Shown here in pieces: positions 1 through 10,795 of a stretch of 64,000 bases of DNA. The notes under the pieces are model-generated. The model was not told where the DNA came from. It saw only the letters and a program-made list of their open reading frames with translations, and made no database searches. This DNA is from Siphonodentalium dalli. Lineage: Eukaryota > Mollusca > Scaphopoda > Gadilida > Siphonodentaliidae. The DNA lies in NCBI GenBank assembly GCA_032622095.1, contig CP136061.1, forward strand, positions 173,481,107 to 173,545,106, given 5' to 3'. Positions within the stretch are counted from its first letter, which is position 1. Each line of letters begins with the position of its first letter. Position numbers and translations under genes: made by a program.

Positions 1-255
1 TATTCATGGTCCACGAAAAAGCATGAATATTCAAGGTCCATGAATAAGCATGAATATTAATGGTCCATGAATAACCATGAATATTCATGGTCCATGAATA
101 TTCATGCTTATTCATGGACCATGAATGTTGTGCCATTTAACAACCATGAATAACAATGAATAAAGCATGAATAATTCATGGTTATTCATGGTTAAATAAA
201 CATGAATAACACTGAATAATTCATGGATAACCATGAATAATTCATGGTCAGGAAA
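1..255. repeat. Palindromic ATTCATGG / CCATGAAT array
   Basis: The first 255 bases are almost entirely alternating ATTCATGG and its reverse complement CCATGAAT, with variants such as GCATGAATA. Spacing is irregular, so this is not a simple microsatellite. Arrays of short palindromes like this are common inside non-autonomous DNA transposons. The array sits directly beside a terminus (266-324) that recurs at both ends of the element at 23107-27516, so it may be the interior of another copy that starts before the window. Confidence 0.8.
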
Positions 256-265
256 CTGGGGCAGT

Positions 266-324
266 CAAGAACCATCACAAATCGGCGATAGAACGATTTC
301 CGATGTAACAGTTCGTACACAGTG
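266..324 (+). mobile_element. Right terminus of a CACTGTG-type transposon
   Basis: This stretch closely matches both ends of the 4.4 kb element at 23107-27516 (inverted at its left end, direct at its right end). It includes the subterminal AAGAACCATCACAAATC, GATAGAACGATTTCC and GATGTAACAGTTC, and ends in ACACAGTG. The left end of this copy would lie before the window, so its target duplication cannot be checked. Bases 325-471 hold nothing I recognise. Confidence 0.7.
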
Positions 325-479
325 CTCGAAATTTCATTTGAAAGTGTTTATTTGGGGTTTTTTGGAGGGGCCCTCTGCTCACATATTTAAGCTGTAAGTG
401 CTGAATTTATGAATTAGGTTTGTTCCGTCAGCCCGGGCTCCCAACAATTCAGACACATCAAACCTTTTGTACTCAATAC

Positions 480-1655
480 CAGAGTTGGGGTGATTAGATG
501 CCAATGTAATCGATTACGATTACAATTACTTTTGATTTACATGATTACGATTACAATTACTGATTACATTTTTGTCAATGTAATCGATTACGATTACAAT
601 TACTTTAGTAAATGTAATCGATTACTTTTTGATTACATCTGATTACAATTGTTAGTTTCCAACCATTTTGATCGCATAGGAATAAATAATGAAATAATTC
701 AAATTAACACATCAAATTTGATTGAATAAAAACATCACTGCATAACATGGAAAATAGAAGCGACTGAAACAATAGAAAGAAGCAAGCAATAAACATATAA
801 ACTTTTTACATTTACATGTATTGGAAATGTTTCAACATGAAGTTATGCACCAACTTATTGGGAATACATTATGTTTTATGTGTATTTATTTATGTAAATA
901 TATTTTAATATATTTTTAATTTTCTTACATGGATTTAAACTAGCGCATAATATTTATGAAAATATCACCAGAAACATTTATAAATTATTTTCATGTTCTG
1001 TTAGATCCAATACCAACACAATGAAGATAACACTAAGATTTATTTGATGATCATCCGTTGTTAATCCTGATGAGGATTAAATGCGGCTTAACTCAATGAG
1101 TGCAGTAAATGACAAACCAGCTAATTAGATCTACCTGTGTACATCACACCTGCTTTGTTCAGTTAATTAGCCCTATTGTACCAGTGTGACTCTACAGCCA
1201 TTGTCTGCAGCAGTCCCCAATTCAATTTAATCCTAGCCTATTTATTCATATTAGAACATTTCATTGTCTGTATCACAAGTTTATTGCCATTCATGCTGTA
1301 TTCAACATTTGTGTGTTGTTATCTGTGTCCACTGCCAGAATTGTACATACACACTGTACCACTGACATAACAAATGACAAAATTGTACTATCTAATATGT
1401 TGTTTGTATCGTTGCACACTCCACAGTACCAAAGTATGAGACTATGAGTATACAATAGCCATCCATATGGATATTTTGGTAAAAGTAATCAAAAAGTTAT
1501 CAAAATGTAATCATGATTACAGGTACATTTGAAAGTAATCGATTACGATTACTTGTAATCAAGAAATGTCATGATTACTGATTACAGATGATTACTCCAA
1601 ATTTTGTAATCGATTACTTTGATTACGATTACTGATTACGATTACCCCAACCCTG
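480..1655. mobile_element. hAT-like non-autonomous DNA transposon, 8-bp TSD
   Basis: The 1176-bp element starts CAGAGTTGGGGTGATTA and ends with the reverse complement of CAGGGTTGGGGTAATCG. It is flanked by perfect 8-bp direct repeats CTCAATAC (472-479 and 1656-1663), the TSD length of the hAT superfamily. Both subterminal regions are packed with TAATCGATTAC/GTAATCG motifs (about 490-655 and 1495-1647), arranged inversely, probably transposase binding sites. The interior (660-1490) is AT-rich. The only open frame, 64 codons at 1176-1370, does not resemble a transposase, so mobility would need an enzyme supplied in trans. Confidence 0.88.
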
Positions 1656-1781
1656 CTCAATACTTCAAATTAAACTTTCTGGGCTCCCAGACTATATTGG
1701 AATTTTGGGGAAAAACATCATATCCTGGAAAAATCATGTCAACTAAAATAATATCGTAAAAAGGAAATAAGAAATACGTAC

Positions 1782-1995
1782 GATAAGCATGATAACAAGT
1801 GCATTCTTCTTCTGGATAGAGGAATGTGAAAATATGTGTCTGGTAACAGTTAGCATATCATCTTTATTCTTTTCACGCAGCTGAGCAACACACTTGTCAT
1901 ATGATCCTTGCTGAAACTGAACCTCTACATGGAAATACTGTTTCAGTAAGTCCTGTATAACAGACTTCATATGACCACGGATTCCAGTTCGGTAT
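1782..1995 (-). CDS. ACACA: Acetyl-CoA carboxylase, central-region exon
   Basis: This 214-nt exon of a eukaryotic multidomain acetyl-CoA carboxylase, the cytosolic enzyme that carboxylates acetyl-CoA to malonyl-CoA and commits carbon to fatty-acid synthesis, encodes part of the ACC central domain. That region links the biotin carboxyl carrier and carboxyltransferase parts. Read on the minus strand it gives [10 protein letters not shown], then [22 protein letters not shown] and [18 protein letters not shown], which I recognise as the conserved vertebrate ACC1/ACC2 segment. The acceptor is TTTTATTTTAG immediately before base 1995 and the donor is GTACGTATT after 1782. The exon begins with the last base of a split Arg codon begun by the exon at 11485-11585. 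The next downstream exon was not found before the window start. The gene symbol follows vertebrate naming. Confidence 0.93.
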
Positions 1996-2464
1996 CTAAA
2001 ATAAAATAAGTATACGGCATGTACCAGAGCCAAAATGGTTTTAAACAGTAAAACATTTGATAAACAAATTCAATCTGTAACCGGTTAATCCCAGGAATAG
2101 CACTTGTAGAATGGGATTTCCCAAATGTCTAATTAGGGCAACCGTGAGTTAAATATCCACCAATGGCCAAATTTATTAAATAAGACATGCCATTAAAATA
2201 CTCATCAAAACAGTCAACAATCATAAATGTAATGCTACATATTTATCATAAACATGCAGTAATCTCCATGGGCACCCCAATTTAAATGGTATGCCTGAAA
2301 AAACTCCATCACTAAATGGTAGCGACCGAATGATACCTCTGTCATAGGAAGATTCCAGTTCCGCACAAAACATAGGGGTTTACATTCATTGCTATAAAGC
2401 GACAACGCATGTGCCAATCATATAACTATAAACTTAGGGGTAATTTGAGAAAATTGTTCACCCT

Positions 2465-3700
2465 CTTGTGGCCATTTTGGATTAAGTCATGTGCGGCCAA
2501 GACGATTCTTGTTAACATTCAAAGTTCTACTTTTGATGTGTCCAGGTACATACAAAAATAAGTCCTAAGAACTCTCGGGTTCCATATCAGGTAAACCACA
2601 CTACCTGACTATATAATTATAAACAAAAATACGTTAAAAAAACAGGCATGTTCTCTATATTAAGGCATATCATAGTGGCTATTTTGGTTCTTTACTGGCA
2701 TCATTGACACCAGAAAAGTACGAGGAATTCAGCACATGTAATACATCGAATGGTTTACCCACAATCTTCATATAACTGGACATAGGGTAATATCGCGAAA
2801 TGTACCGACTGTTGCGAATGATCGCACTGGCGGCCATTTTGTTTTCTCCCTGAGTTGTCGATTGCAGATTTTTTGCCAGATGATATTGAAGAATTACTTC
2901 CAGTCATATAAACATCATAATGTTCAAATATTTGTAACATATTATGATTGGTTTTTGTGTTTTTTTATCTGAAAACATTGTTGAAAAAAAATCAAATTTC
3001 TCAAATTCTGAGCCATATTCTGGCGGCCATCTTGGATTTTGATTTACAAATTTGACATCAGTTAACGTAGAAATATATAAGGAACCAAATGCATTTCATT
3101 GCAATGTCATAACTCAATTGGTTTTTCCACAATCGTCATATAAATAGACATAGGGTAATAGCGCGAAATGTACCGACTGTTGCGGGTGATCGCACTGGCG
3201 GCCATTTTGTTTTCTCCCTGAGTTGTCGATTGCAGATTTTTTTGTCAGATGATATTGAAGGATTACTTGCGGTCATATAAACGTCATAATGTTCAAATAT
3301 TTGTGTCATATTATGATTGTTTTTGTGTTTTTTCTGAACAAATTGTTGAAAAAAATTATAATTTCTCAAATTGTGAGCCATATTCTGGCAGCCATCTTGG
3401 ATTTTAATTTACAAATTTTATATCAGTTAACATAGAAATATATAAGGAACAAAATGCAATTCATTGTAATGTCATATCTCAATTATTTTTTCCACAATTG
3501 TCATATACATAGACAAAGGGTAAAATCGCGAAATTTTCCGACTCATTAGCGCCATCTTGGATTATGTCATATGCGGCCAGGTTGATTTATTGTTAACATC
3601 CGGAATTCTACTCTAGAGGTATCCAGGTACATATAAAAATCGGTCCGGAGGAGTCCTGGAAGGGGGGTCCATAGGGGGTGTATCTAGCTGCCCGACTATT
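2465..3700. repeat. Degenerate tandem repeats, ~370-bp unit
   Basis: Two long copies (about 2755-3120 and 3125-3490) share a ~190-bp core running from CATAGGGTAATA through TCGCACTGGCGGCCATTTTG to GATGATATTGAAG. A partial third copy follows at 3490-3560. Outer flanks at 2465-2620 and 3545-3700 are also related to each other (GGATTA...GTCAT.TGCGGCCA...TCCAGGTACATA). The open frames here are shadows of the repeat. It lies inside the 9.5 kb ACC intron. Confidence 0.75.
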
Positions 3701-3734
3701 TAAGCTGCATTTTTATCATGATTAGCTTGGTGTC

Positions 3735-3851
3735 GACACTCCCTATTGCCTCAAGATAAATAATCGTGATGGGCTTAATAATTGTGTGATTACTTGCCAT
3801 CTATACCAGAAATTAATAATCGTGACATCACGATTATTAGGCAGGTGAGAG
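3735..3851. mobile_element. Small MITE-like element related to the one at 61084
   Basis: The segment contains several copies of TAATAATCGTGATG and ends CACGATTATTAGGCAGGTGAGAG followed by TA. The MITE at 61084-61259 has the same architecture and a near-identical right end (ATTATTAGGCACCTGAGAG + TA). The left end here (CACTCCCTATTGCCTC) is much more diverged, so this start is approximate. Confidence 0.5.
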
Positions 3852-3889
3852 TACAGGTCACATCTCTCATCTGATTGTCACCAAACGTC

Positions 3890-4500
3890 ATATGGATCTT
3901 TGGGGTAACCTCTAGATGGGAGCCATCAATTATTTACTGAAATTTGTTAAAAAACATGGCCGCCAGGAGACATCTTGTATCACAAATTTGAATCCATTGG
4001 CACACCCTGCAGAATGCATTTATTGAAGAATTGTTTTGAAAATTTACAGGCATGTAGATCACCTTCAGATGGGAGTTATTGAATTTCAACAAATTTCAAT
4101 GTGCGCCGGCAGCCATTTTGAATTTTACTCTTTGATTGAATGACTAAATCCTTTGGTTTAAACAATATTTCATACAGATCTTCTGGGTAACCTATAGATG
4201 GGAGTTATCAATATTTTTTTGGAATTTAAAAAAAAACATGGGTGCCAGCAGCCATCTTGGTTTTCAAATTTGAATCCATCGGCACACATGGCAGCCCGCA
4301 TTTATTGGAGATACTGATCTTCGGGGTGACCACTAGATGGGAGCTATCAAATTTTGTTAATTTCATTGGAAAACGATGCTGGCCATCTAGGAATTTACTT
4401 TATATATATCTCTTCATGCTGACATCAAGTGTTATTAAGACATTTCAACTTTCCACATTCCTAATCACTCCATTAACTGTAACACTTAAAATTAGCCACC
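3890..4500. repeat. Degenerate tandem repeats with AGATGGGAG core
   Basis: Units of about 130-160 bp recur with GGGTAACCTCTAGATGGGAG, then ATCAATT, then GGCGGCCAT-like and CATCTTGG motifs, and ATTTGAATCCAT.GGCACAC. Copies are visible near 3905, 4060, 4190 and 4330. The short open frame at 4242-4511 runs through the repeat and is not a gene. Confidence 0.65.
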
Positions 4501-6080
4501 CTCCAAGTTGAGCTATAGTCAAATCCAAATTTAGTTTTTATTATAACAACACTACAAAAACAGCACCTCAAGCCTCCCTCCTCAACATGCTAATATAACA
4601 CATACCAGCCAGGATTGATTACTGCTAAATATGCCACTGTGCATCAGCTAAATATAACACGGAATTTCCGTTGACTTTCCAGTGAAATTGCAGCCTCTTT
4701 TTTACATCAACAACAGCTGTACCACTGAACTTCCACTGAATTTGAAATAAAATTTCAGCTGAATATACAAGATTTTCAGCCCCATTTAAATAATAGGAAC
4801 TGATGATTCTAGGCTGAATTATAGCAGTTATTCTGCTGATATCCTATAGGATCTACATAGAGAAAATGCAGTAGAATTTCAGTAGAAATGAATCAAGGCT
4901 GCAATAGTGGCTGCACTCACACTGATTCTAGGCTGATAGGTTCAACTGATATACACTGGCTTTTAGTAATTTAAGGGCAGAAAACCAGACCACAGTCCTT
5001 GTTTCGTGAAATTTCTTTTGCCCATCCCCCCTTATGTTGGAATTTTACACCTGGTACTAAAAGCTCTCCAATGTTAGAAATTTCTAACCTGGCATCCCCC
5101 ATAAAGTTAGAAATTTTCCAAATGTGACCATTTCCATCCCAGTGCATGTTAATGCCAAACAATGCTAATATCACTCTAACTATTAAAGAGTACAAAATAA
5201 ATAAAAGTCAATGTTGAAAGGTGTGACCATTGAATCACTATGTTGTCATTGAATCACTATGTTGTCATCGATAACGAGAGGCCGAATACATTCGGCAGAT
5301 GATTAAGACATACCTTCAACCATACCAACTCGAAATCAGCAATATATTACTCAATATACACATAATGTGGAGATGTTTGGAAATATATATTAGAGGCTTT
5401 CCATCAACTCTAAAATTGCCATGGTCACAATTGTAAAGGTAATTATTTTGATCACAACTGTATGACAGTAATAAATGACTGTTTCAAGTTTCATAAAAAT
5501 ACTACCGATTTTACCGGCAATATCTACCAATTACTCCGGTAATAAATTCTGAAAACAAACCCCAACTTACCGGAACGTAATCGACATTTTCAATTTCGGT
5601 AAGATTTCGGAATACCAGAATAATTGGTAAAAAATCTGCAAACCGGGAAATTATCGATAAACTACTTATTAGTTATTCCTCATACCAAGTTTCATTTCGA
5701 TCGGATAATTTGAACTGGAGTTAATTCCGAACAAGAAATGGGGCAGACACACTATTAGATAGATGGATGCCCCCAGGGATGGCTCAATGCCCCAACATAT
5801 GGATGATTACAATATCCTCCGAAAATTTGGGGGGGGGGAAATTGGTGCAACTGTGAGTATTTGATTCCATTCCCCATAGTCTAACCAAACACCTACTATT
5901 AACCATGAGGGATGCGATAGTAACCAAAATTGTTGAGGGATGAGGAGTGATGATTATAGCTCCACCAGAGACTTTGTCTGGGCTATGAAATGGTGAAGAC
6001 ACTCTTAAAAATTCATAAAAATAGGCAGAATAGTTGTTGAGTTATCATTGGACATACATATACATGGAATTTGAAGTATT
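4501..6080. other. No gene seen; dispersed repeat fragments
   Basis: This stretch lies inside the ACC intron. Bases 4990-5150 resemble segments near 32080-32190 and 43020-43090 (GGAATTTTACA.CTGGTAC, then CCATAAAGTT), a dispersed family. Bases 5500-5660 are rich in TACCGG and ACCGATT words. Bases 5935-5985 (GAGGAGTGATGATTATAGCTCCACC) match the tails of the repeats at 32725-32770 and 47785-47830. There is a G10 run at 5829-5838. I see no exon. Confidence 0.5.
5271..5301. repeat. Short AACGAGAGGCCGA...TCGGCAGATG palindromic element
   Basis: ATAACGAGAGGCCGAATACATTCGGCAGATG has an internal inverted repeat (CCGAAT/ATTCGG). The same frame recurs at 28455-28485 with a different spacer (CCGATCACGATCGG), so the arms have changed in a compensated way. 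Function unknown. Confidence 0.5.
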
Positions 6081-6261
6081 AAAGGCCAAATAAAATAGTG
6101 CCTTCGTTTCCGGTAACGGAGGGCAAAAAATTAGGGTAGGGAGGGGGGATAAACCCTTTTTTTTCTCTCCCCAATTCCCATAACACACAAGGTAATAAAA
6201 GCTTAAACTATTGTAGATACAGGTATACTATGTATATAGTATATCTGGATATAATATTGTA

Positions 6262-6645
6262 ATGAACTCACAAGGCACTTTATTTTATATTCTTTTATTT
6301 ATCATGTGGCCTGACAATAACAGGAGTCAGACCGCTCTTTGTAAAAATCTCGCATATAAGAGTGACTGTCTTGAATCTATTGTCTTAGGGAAGCTTTCAC
6401 CACACCACTACCTTCCCCAATTTCGCCGATATAATAGTATGCCAACTCTAGAGGATCTGACAGGGATAATCTTGGGTAGTCTTCGGAAATGGTCCGGGGT
6501 CCATGCCATTGGAAAAAAGGTCATTTTACTTGTAAAAGCTTTTACGTTGTGGATGGATAAGGGTGATATAATGGCACTGTGTACGTCAGATTCCATTTAT
6601 AGTATATCCGGAGTTATATATAGTCATGTTCATTCATGCCGGTAA
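6262..6645 (+). CDS. Unrecognised 127-codon open frame
   Basis: The open frame starts MNSQGTLFYILLFIMWPDNN, with a hydrophobic N-terminal stretch (about residues 7-15) and no motif I recognise. It lies just upstream of the CCAAT/octamer cluster and inside the candidate element at 6084-7441. In AT-rich DNA a frame of this length can arise by chance. No splice or translation signal singles it out, so I list it only as a possible small or transposon-derived coding segment. Confidence 0.15.
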   Translation: MNSQGTLFYILLFIMWPDNNRSQTALCKNLAYKSDCLESIVLGKLSPHHYLPQFRRYNSMPTLEDLTGIILGSLRKWSGVHAIGKKVILLVKAFTLWMDKGDIMALCTSDSIYSISGVIYSHVHSCR

Positions 6646-6704
6646 AATATCACTGGAACCATATAGGAGCCAGTCAACTGAGAAGAAGTGTTTTCATATT
6701 GATT

Positions 6705-6945
6705 GTCAGCCAATCAAAATTACGCTTCGGAAAGTGCAGACGGCCGTCAGCCAATCAAATACCGCGTATCATTTCTCGCTGAAAAGGAGTAGGCTGCCGG
6801 CCAATCAGATACAGCGGATCGTCGGGGTAGATGCAAATAGCGTCTTTTAGTCTCCAATAATCAGTTCCTTTGTCTTAAGCCTGAAGCTGAAGCGTCAGTC
6901 AGACAGTTTATTGAAATCTTTTAATTTTCGGTACGCGGGGGTAAG
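6705..6945 (+). promoter_or_regulatory. CCAAT x4 plus octamer cluster and a possible first-exon donor
   Basis: Three copies of GCCAATCA occur at about 6709-6716, 6750-6757 and 6800-6807. An octamer ATGCAAAT follows at 6831-6838, and a further CCAAT at 6853. Some 85 bp further on, GTACGCGGGG|GTAAGACATC (donor at 6941) looks like the end of a short non-coding first exon. NF-Y sites with an Oct motif are typical of animal histone and snRNA promoters, but no histone frame follows. It could be the internal promoter of the surrounding repeat. Confidence 0.45.
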
Positions 6946-7988
6946 ACATCCATTTTTATTCTCATAGTTGATCTCAGAGTATAGTTTGCGTGCATGAGTA
7001 GATTTCACTTACAGTGTGGCGGTATACATCCACTTTGCCCGGATATATTACATATATTGATAGTTGAGCTACATATTTACTAGCATGTTTGTATATATGT
7101 ACATGTATTTGTGCAATCATGTTTATGCACCAGTGTATTGTTAAATCAGTCATTATGAAGTTATTATGTTTGTTGGCAATAACTATGCCCAAAATGGAAC
7201 CTGGTGTTGAGTGAGTTCTGTCCCATTCTCCGGGAAACAACGTAAATAGATATGTAGCAGGTAAATTGGGAAGTTTCTAATTGAAATAATAACACTATCA
7301 AATGAATTTTTAAAATAAGATGTTTAAAGCTTTATAATGAACTGATGAATAAAACAACAGTGTATATTCCAGCTCATACTGGGGGGGGGGGGGGGTTACC
7401 GGAAATGAAGGTATTTTTTTTTTATGCCTAATAAAGGGCCATTTTTCTGTGAACTTCACTAAAAAAATTTGGCGAGCATTAACACAATTAGCAAAAAAAC
7501 TAAATTGTTAGCAAAATATGCTTCTTCCAACAGGGCTGATTTGCCTGACTAACGAGGAACCACATAATGCATGAGCATTATTATATAATTAAAATCCAAC
7601 CATGACGTCATCAGGCAGGTAATGGTTGGAAGACTACACCCCAGGTGATAGTTAACTTGGCAGGCAATGCTCAAAACTACTCTCTGACACGTGATCGCAC
7701 TTCATCCAATCAAAAGACAAACTCTGTCAACATGCCAGCTTATTTACTTTTATGCAATATGCTATGTATATTTTTCGGTCTTGACATTTCAGGACATATG
7801 AACATTTAACTACAGTTTAATGGATTGTCATGTAAGAATTTTTTTTATTACGGTAATATAAATGTTAGTTTAGTTCATAACATTTATAGCAGAGGGCTAT
7901 TCAATCCCCTCCCCCAACCATATCCATATAAATAAAAGGTCGCCGACCATGTGCCCCCCGAAAAGGTGGCTTTTTAGTCAGGATAATA

Positions 7989-8215
7989 TTTTTCGTTACT
8001 GATAGTATGCAATGCTTTGTTACAGTTAGGGACACTTTTGGAAGTAAATTGCCTCCTACATAGCTGTAATATACATGTACACAACCTTTGATATGAATTT
8101 GAGTACCTGTGCATGGTAGTCATGGGCGGTTTTGAAATTTTGACTCGGTTTCGGTTCTGGTTTGGACTAAAAAGAGTTGACTCTCAGTTTTTGTTTCGGT
8201 TTTTTATACATTGTA
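7989..8215 (+). repeat. Dispersed repeat, copy 1 of 2
   Basis: This copy matches 11845-12021 along its length: TTTTTCGTTA.TGATAGT, GACACTTTTGGAAGTAAATT, CTCCTACATAGCTGTAATAT, AAAAAGAGTTGACTCTC and TTTCGGTTTTTT. Copy 2 lacks about 35 bp around CATGGTAGTCATGGGCGG. The two direct copies bracket both the 2.7 kb element and the ACC exon at 11485. Confidence 0.85.
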
Positions 8216-8217
8216 TT

Positions 8218-8640
8218 AAAGTGGACCGAACCCCTATTCGAACTTGACCTGTATTTGGAGCTGATAACCTGACATACCAAATTTGGTTCACAGAAACTAA
8301 AGTTGTTAACTGAAAACCTCAAAACGAGAAATTTCTAAGTCGAAAAGGAGCCATAAATCCATCAAAAATGGGCAGACCGAACCCATATTTGAACTTGACC
8401 AGTGCTTTGAGCGGGTTAACTCACATACCATATTTGGTTTCGATCCAAAAGCCCAAAATAAAGTTTTCATCCAGAAACTTTCTTCATGGACGACAGATTC
8501 TAAGTCGAAAAGGGCCATTAAAAGATGGACTGACCGAATCCATATTCGCACTTGACCTGTGCTTTGAGCTGATAAACTCACATACAAAATTTTCGATCCA
8601 ATACTCCAAAATATAGTTCTCAACTGGAAAATTTCTGCAC
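8218..8640. repeat. Degenerate tandem repeat, ~155-bp unit
   Basis: Three units carry GACCGAACCCATATTTGAAC-like starts, CTTGACC.GTGCTTTGAGC, then AACTCACATACCA and ATTTGGTTTCGATCC. A related single unit occurs at 29389-29480, next to a (GACG)n tail. Frames on both strands are repeat shadows. Confidence 0.65.
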
Positions 8641-9974
8641 ATATGCACGGACAGACACCAGCTATTTTAATAATCCCCCCCAATATCAAAGTAGAAAAAA
8701 ATGCTATTGCAGATACATGCCTCATAATGTACCCTTATATTTTCTAAGTGTACACTTTCATTGTAAGTGTAGTTCAGGTATACACTTATAGTACACTTGT
8801 AGCTTTTGTTTTTTTAATTCAGTACACTTGTACCACACTCACTTTTTTCGAAATGTACACTTATTTCGTAAGTGTGGTGTAAGTGTTGTAATAAGTGTAC
8901 ACTTGCTCTACACTTTTGAGACTTTGAAAATCTTTGGGCATGTTGCCCACACTTTAAATACAGCTACACTTATGGTACTTTGAAAAGTTCTCTCTACACT
9001 TATGACACACTGATGATACTTATACTTTTAAAATGTTTTGGGAACACTGCCCCACACTTAAAGGTACACTTATGGAACTTTGGAAAAATTTATCAACACT
9101 TATACCACACTTATCAAACTTTGATATGGATATGTTCAGGAATACTGCTCAGAGCCTCGCACATTTGTACTATATAATTGCCGTCTTATATTAAATATGA
9201 ACTTTTTCAATTTTGAAATTACCGGTATTTCATTTTTCTGTTATTTATATTCCGATAGTAATAAATTTTATGAATCTTTTGTGCTAAAATAAAGATATAT
9301 GAGTATGTATATCTACAATTTATTAACTGCAAAATGTTTGTCATAGAAACAATGAAAATTGGTCGCTATCACGTATATTGAAATTGGTGTATATGAAAGC
9401 TTCAATTATTGTGTTTCCAAACACACCTGCAGTCAAAAAATGGCCATTACGAATATAGACATGTTGTATGATAGTAGTTTGATGCCGCAGATCAGAATTA
9501 AGTATAATAAAAATCGTTTCTAAACCCGTAATTTTGACGTGCAATACTCCCAAATAGAATTATTTTTATCGGGGTTTTTTTATGGCAAAACTTCGATAGT
9601 TTCGTGACAATAAAATAATGATGAACAGATAAAAATTGTTTTTAACATTCTCGGAGAAGTACGTATATGTACCTGCTATCTGTTTTTAATTTAACGTAAA
9701 ATGTATCAAAAATAACAAAGTTTAACTGTATATACGTGTGATTATCGACCCACTACAATCTCCCAAAGTAAATGCTTGCGGCTTTCTGCCCATGTGTTCG
9801 TTTTTAATCCCATCTCGCTGTGTGTAAACATTGTCCTCTGATGTCATCATTTTATTGGGAAATCCCTCATTCTGAACTCCTCGACCTGTGACCTCTGCGG
9901 GCCTCTGAAACGGTGACGGAATCTGACGAGGTTTGCCGAATGGGAAATCCCTGTCTAAATCAAGTGATATCCTA

Positions 9975-10125
9975 GAACTGAGCATACGATTGGCTAAAAG
10001 CTAACACGTGACTGTGACGGTGACTACATGCGCATGCGTAGACCACATTCCGGTCATTCGGCGGTCAAGAAATCAAATTTAAATTTCATCTGCATTTTAT
10101 TTGACAACAGCTTTCATTTACGAAA
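9975..10125 (+). promoter_or_regulatory. CpG-bearing promoter-like segment
   Basis: The segment has an inverted CCAAT box (CGATTGGCTAA, about 9988), a TGACTGTGACGGTGAC stretch and ATGCGCATGCGTAGA (about 10028-10042), which resembles the NRF-1 palindrome. The ATG of the small frame at 10126 follows. It sits inside the 2.7 kb transposon, so it may be a captured host promoter. Confidence 0.35.
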
Positions 10126-10224
10126 ATGACGGCAAGAAAAGCCAAAACAATTCAACAATTTGGCAAAAAGAAGAAAGGAACTAAACACACTAGAGATAGA
10201 ACAGGTGGTAGGAGGCTGAATTAG
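10126..10224 (+). CDS. Small basic open frame, possible captured first exon
   Basis: The frame starts MTARKAKTIQQFGKKKKGTK and has 32 codons before TAG. The context CGAAAATGA is favourable and it follows the promoter-like segment directly. It is lysine/arginine-rich, and the QQF spacing faintly recalls a PCNA-interacting peptide, though that is only a resemblance. A weak splice donor (ACAG|GTGGTAG) at 10205 could end a 79-nt first coding exon. I cannot assign a family. Confidence 0.25.
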   Translation: MTARKAKTIQQFGKKKKGTKHTRDRTGGRRLN

Positions 10225-10399
10225 GCAAATAATTACGCAAATAGGCGAAGTTTGTTCCCGGTGTTCCTACAATGACACGATGACATTGAGAAATTAAATG
10301 TCAACAGTAAAGTCACACTGGATGCATACAGATTATAACCGATGGTCCGATGGAAACGTGCGCTAAATTCAGATATACAACATACATTTATTTACAAGT

Positions 10400-10795
10400 G
10401 ATAATTCTCAATCGGAGAGTGATGGCTGTCGTCCAGCTGATTCAGTGATTGATCTCTCGCATGTTTCATTGTTGCCCAATGTTGGCAAGACTCGCCAAGA
10501 GGACTGATCACGGATTCAATTTCAATCATCTTGACGTCTTGTCCAAATGCTTGTGATACCGGACAAAACTAATTTTGGTGGAGGGGTAGACTGGGCACAC
10601 AGAGCACATTGGAATTTGGATCATCTCAGAGACAATGTGACATCAGAAGAAGAAAAAAATGACTCACTTACAGCTTTTTTGGCAAAAAAAAACTGGAATC
10701 GGTCATGCCAACGTTTGCAAATTTCTCTCACTCTCCATGCTAAACTAAACATCCCACAGCAGGCACTGAATGCTTTAAATGGGACATGGTACTGA
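10400..10795 (+). pseudogene. Decayed coding segment with in-frame stops, unknown family
   Basis: One frame stays coding-like over about 130 codons except for two TGA stops (10505 and near 10535). The first part reads DNSQSESDGCRPADSVIDLS, and the last starts MLVIPDKTNFGGGVDWAHRA (10547-10795). Acidic and serine-rich composition up front, then mixed charged sequence, looks unlike random AT-rich frames. It may be the remnant of a second exon belonging with 10126. The splice phases I tried join only if an internal CAG (about 10435) is the acceptor. Confidence 0.3.

Larger units (their letters stand above)
6084..7441. mobile_element. Possible element bounded by inverted GGCC...CCTTCRTTTCCGGTAAC ends
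   Basis: The left end (6084-6118) reads GGCCAAATAAAATAGTGCC then TTCGTTTCCGGTAAC. The reverse complement of 7395-7441 reads GGCCCTTTATTAGGCATAA, an A-run, then ACCTTCATTTCCGGTAAC. Both arms continue into purine- or C-rich runs, including G15 at 7381-7395. No target duplication is obvious. Between the arms lie a 127-codon open frame and a promoter-like cluster. The pairing could also be two solo fragments. Confidence 0.4.
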
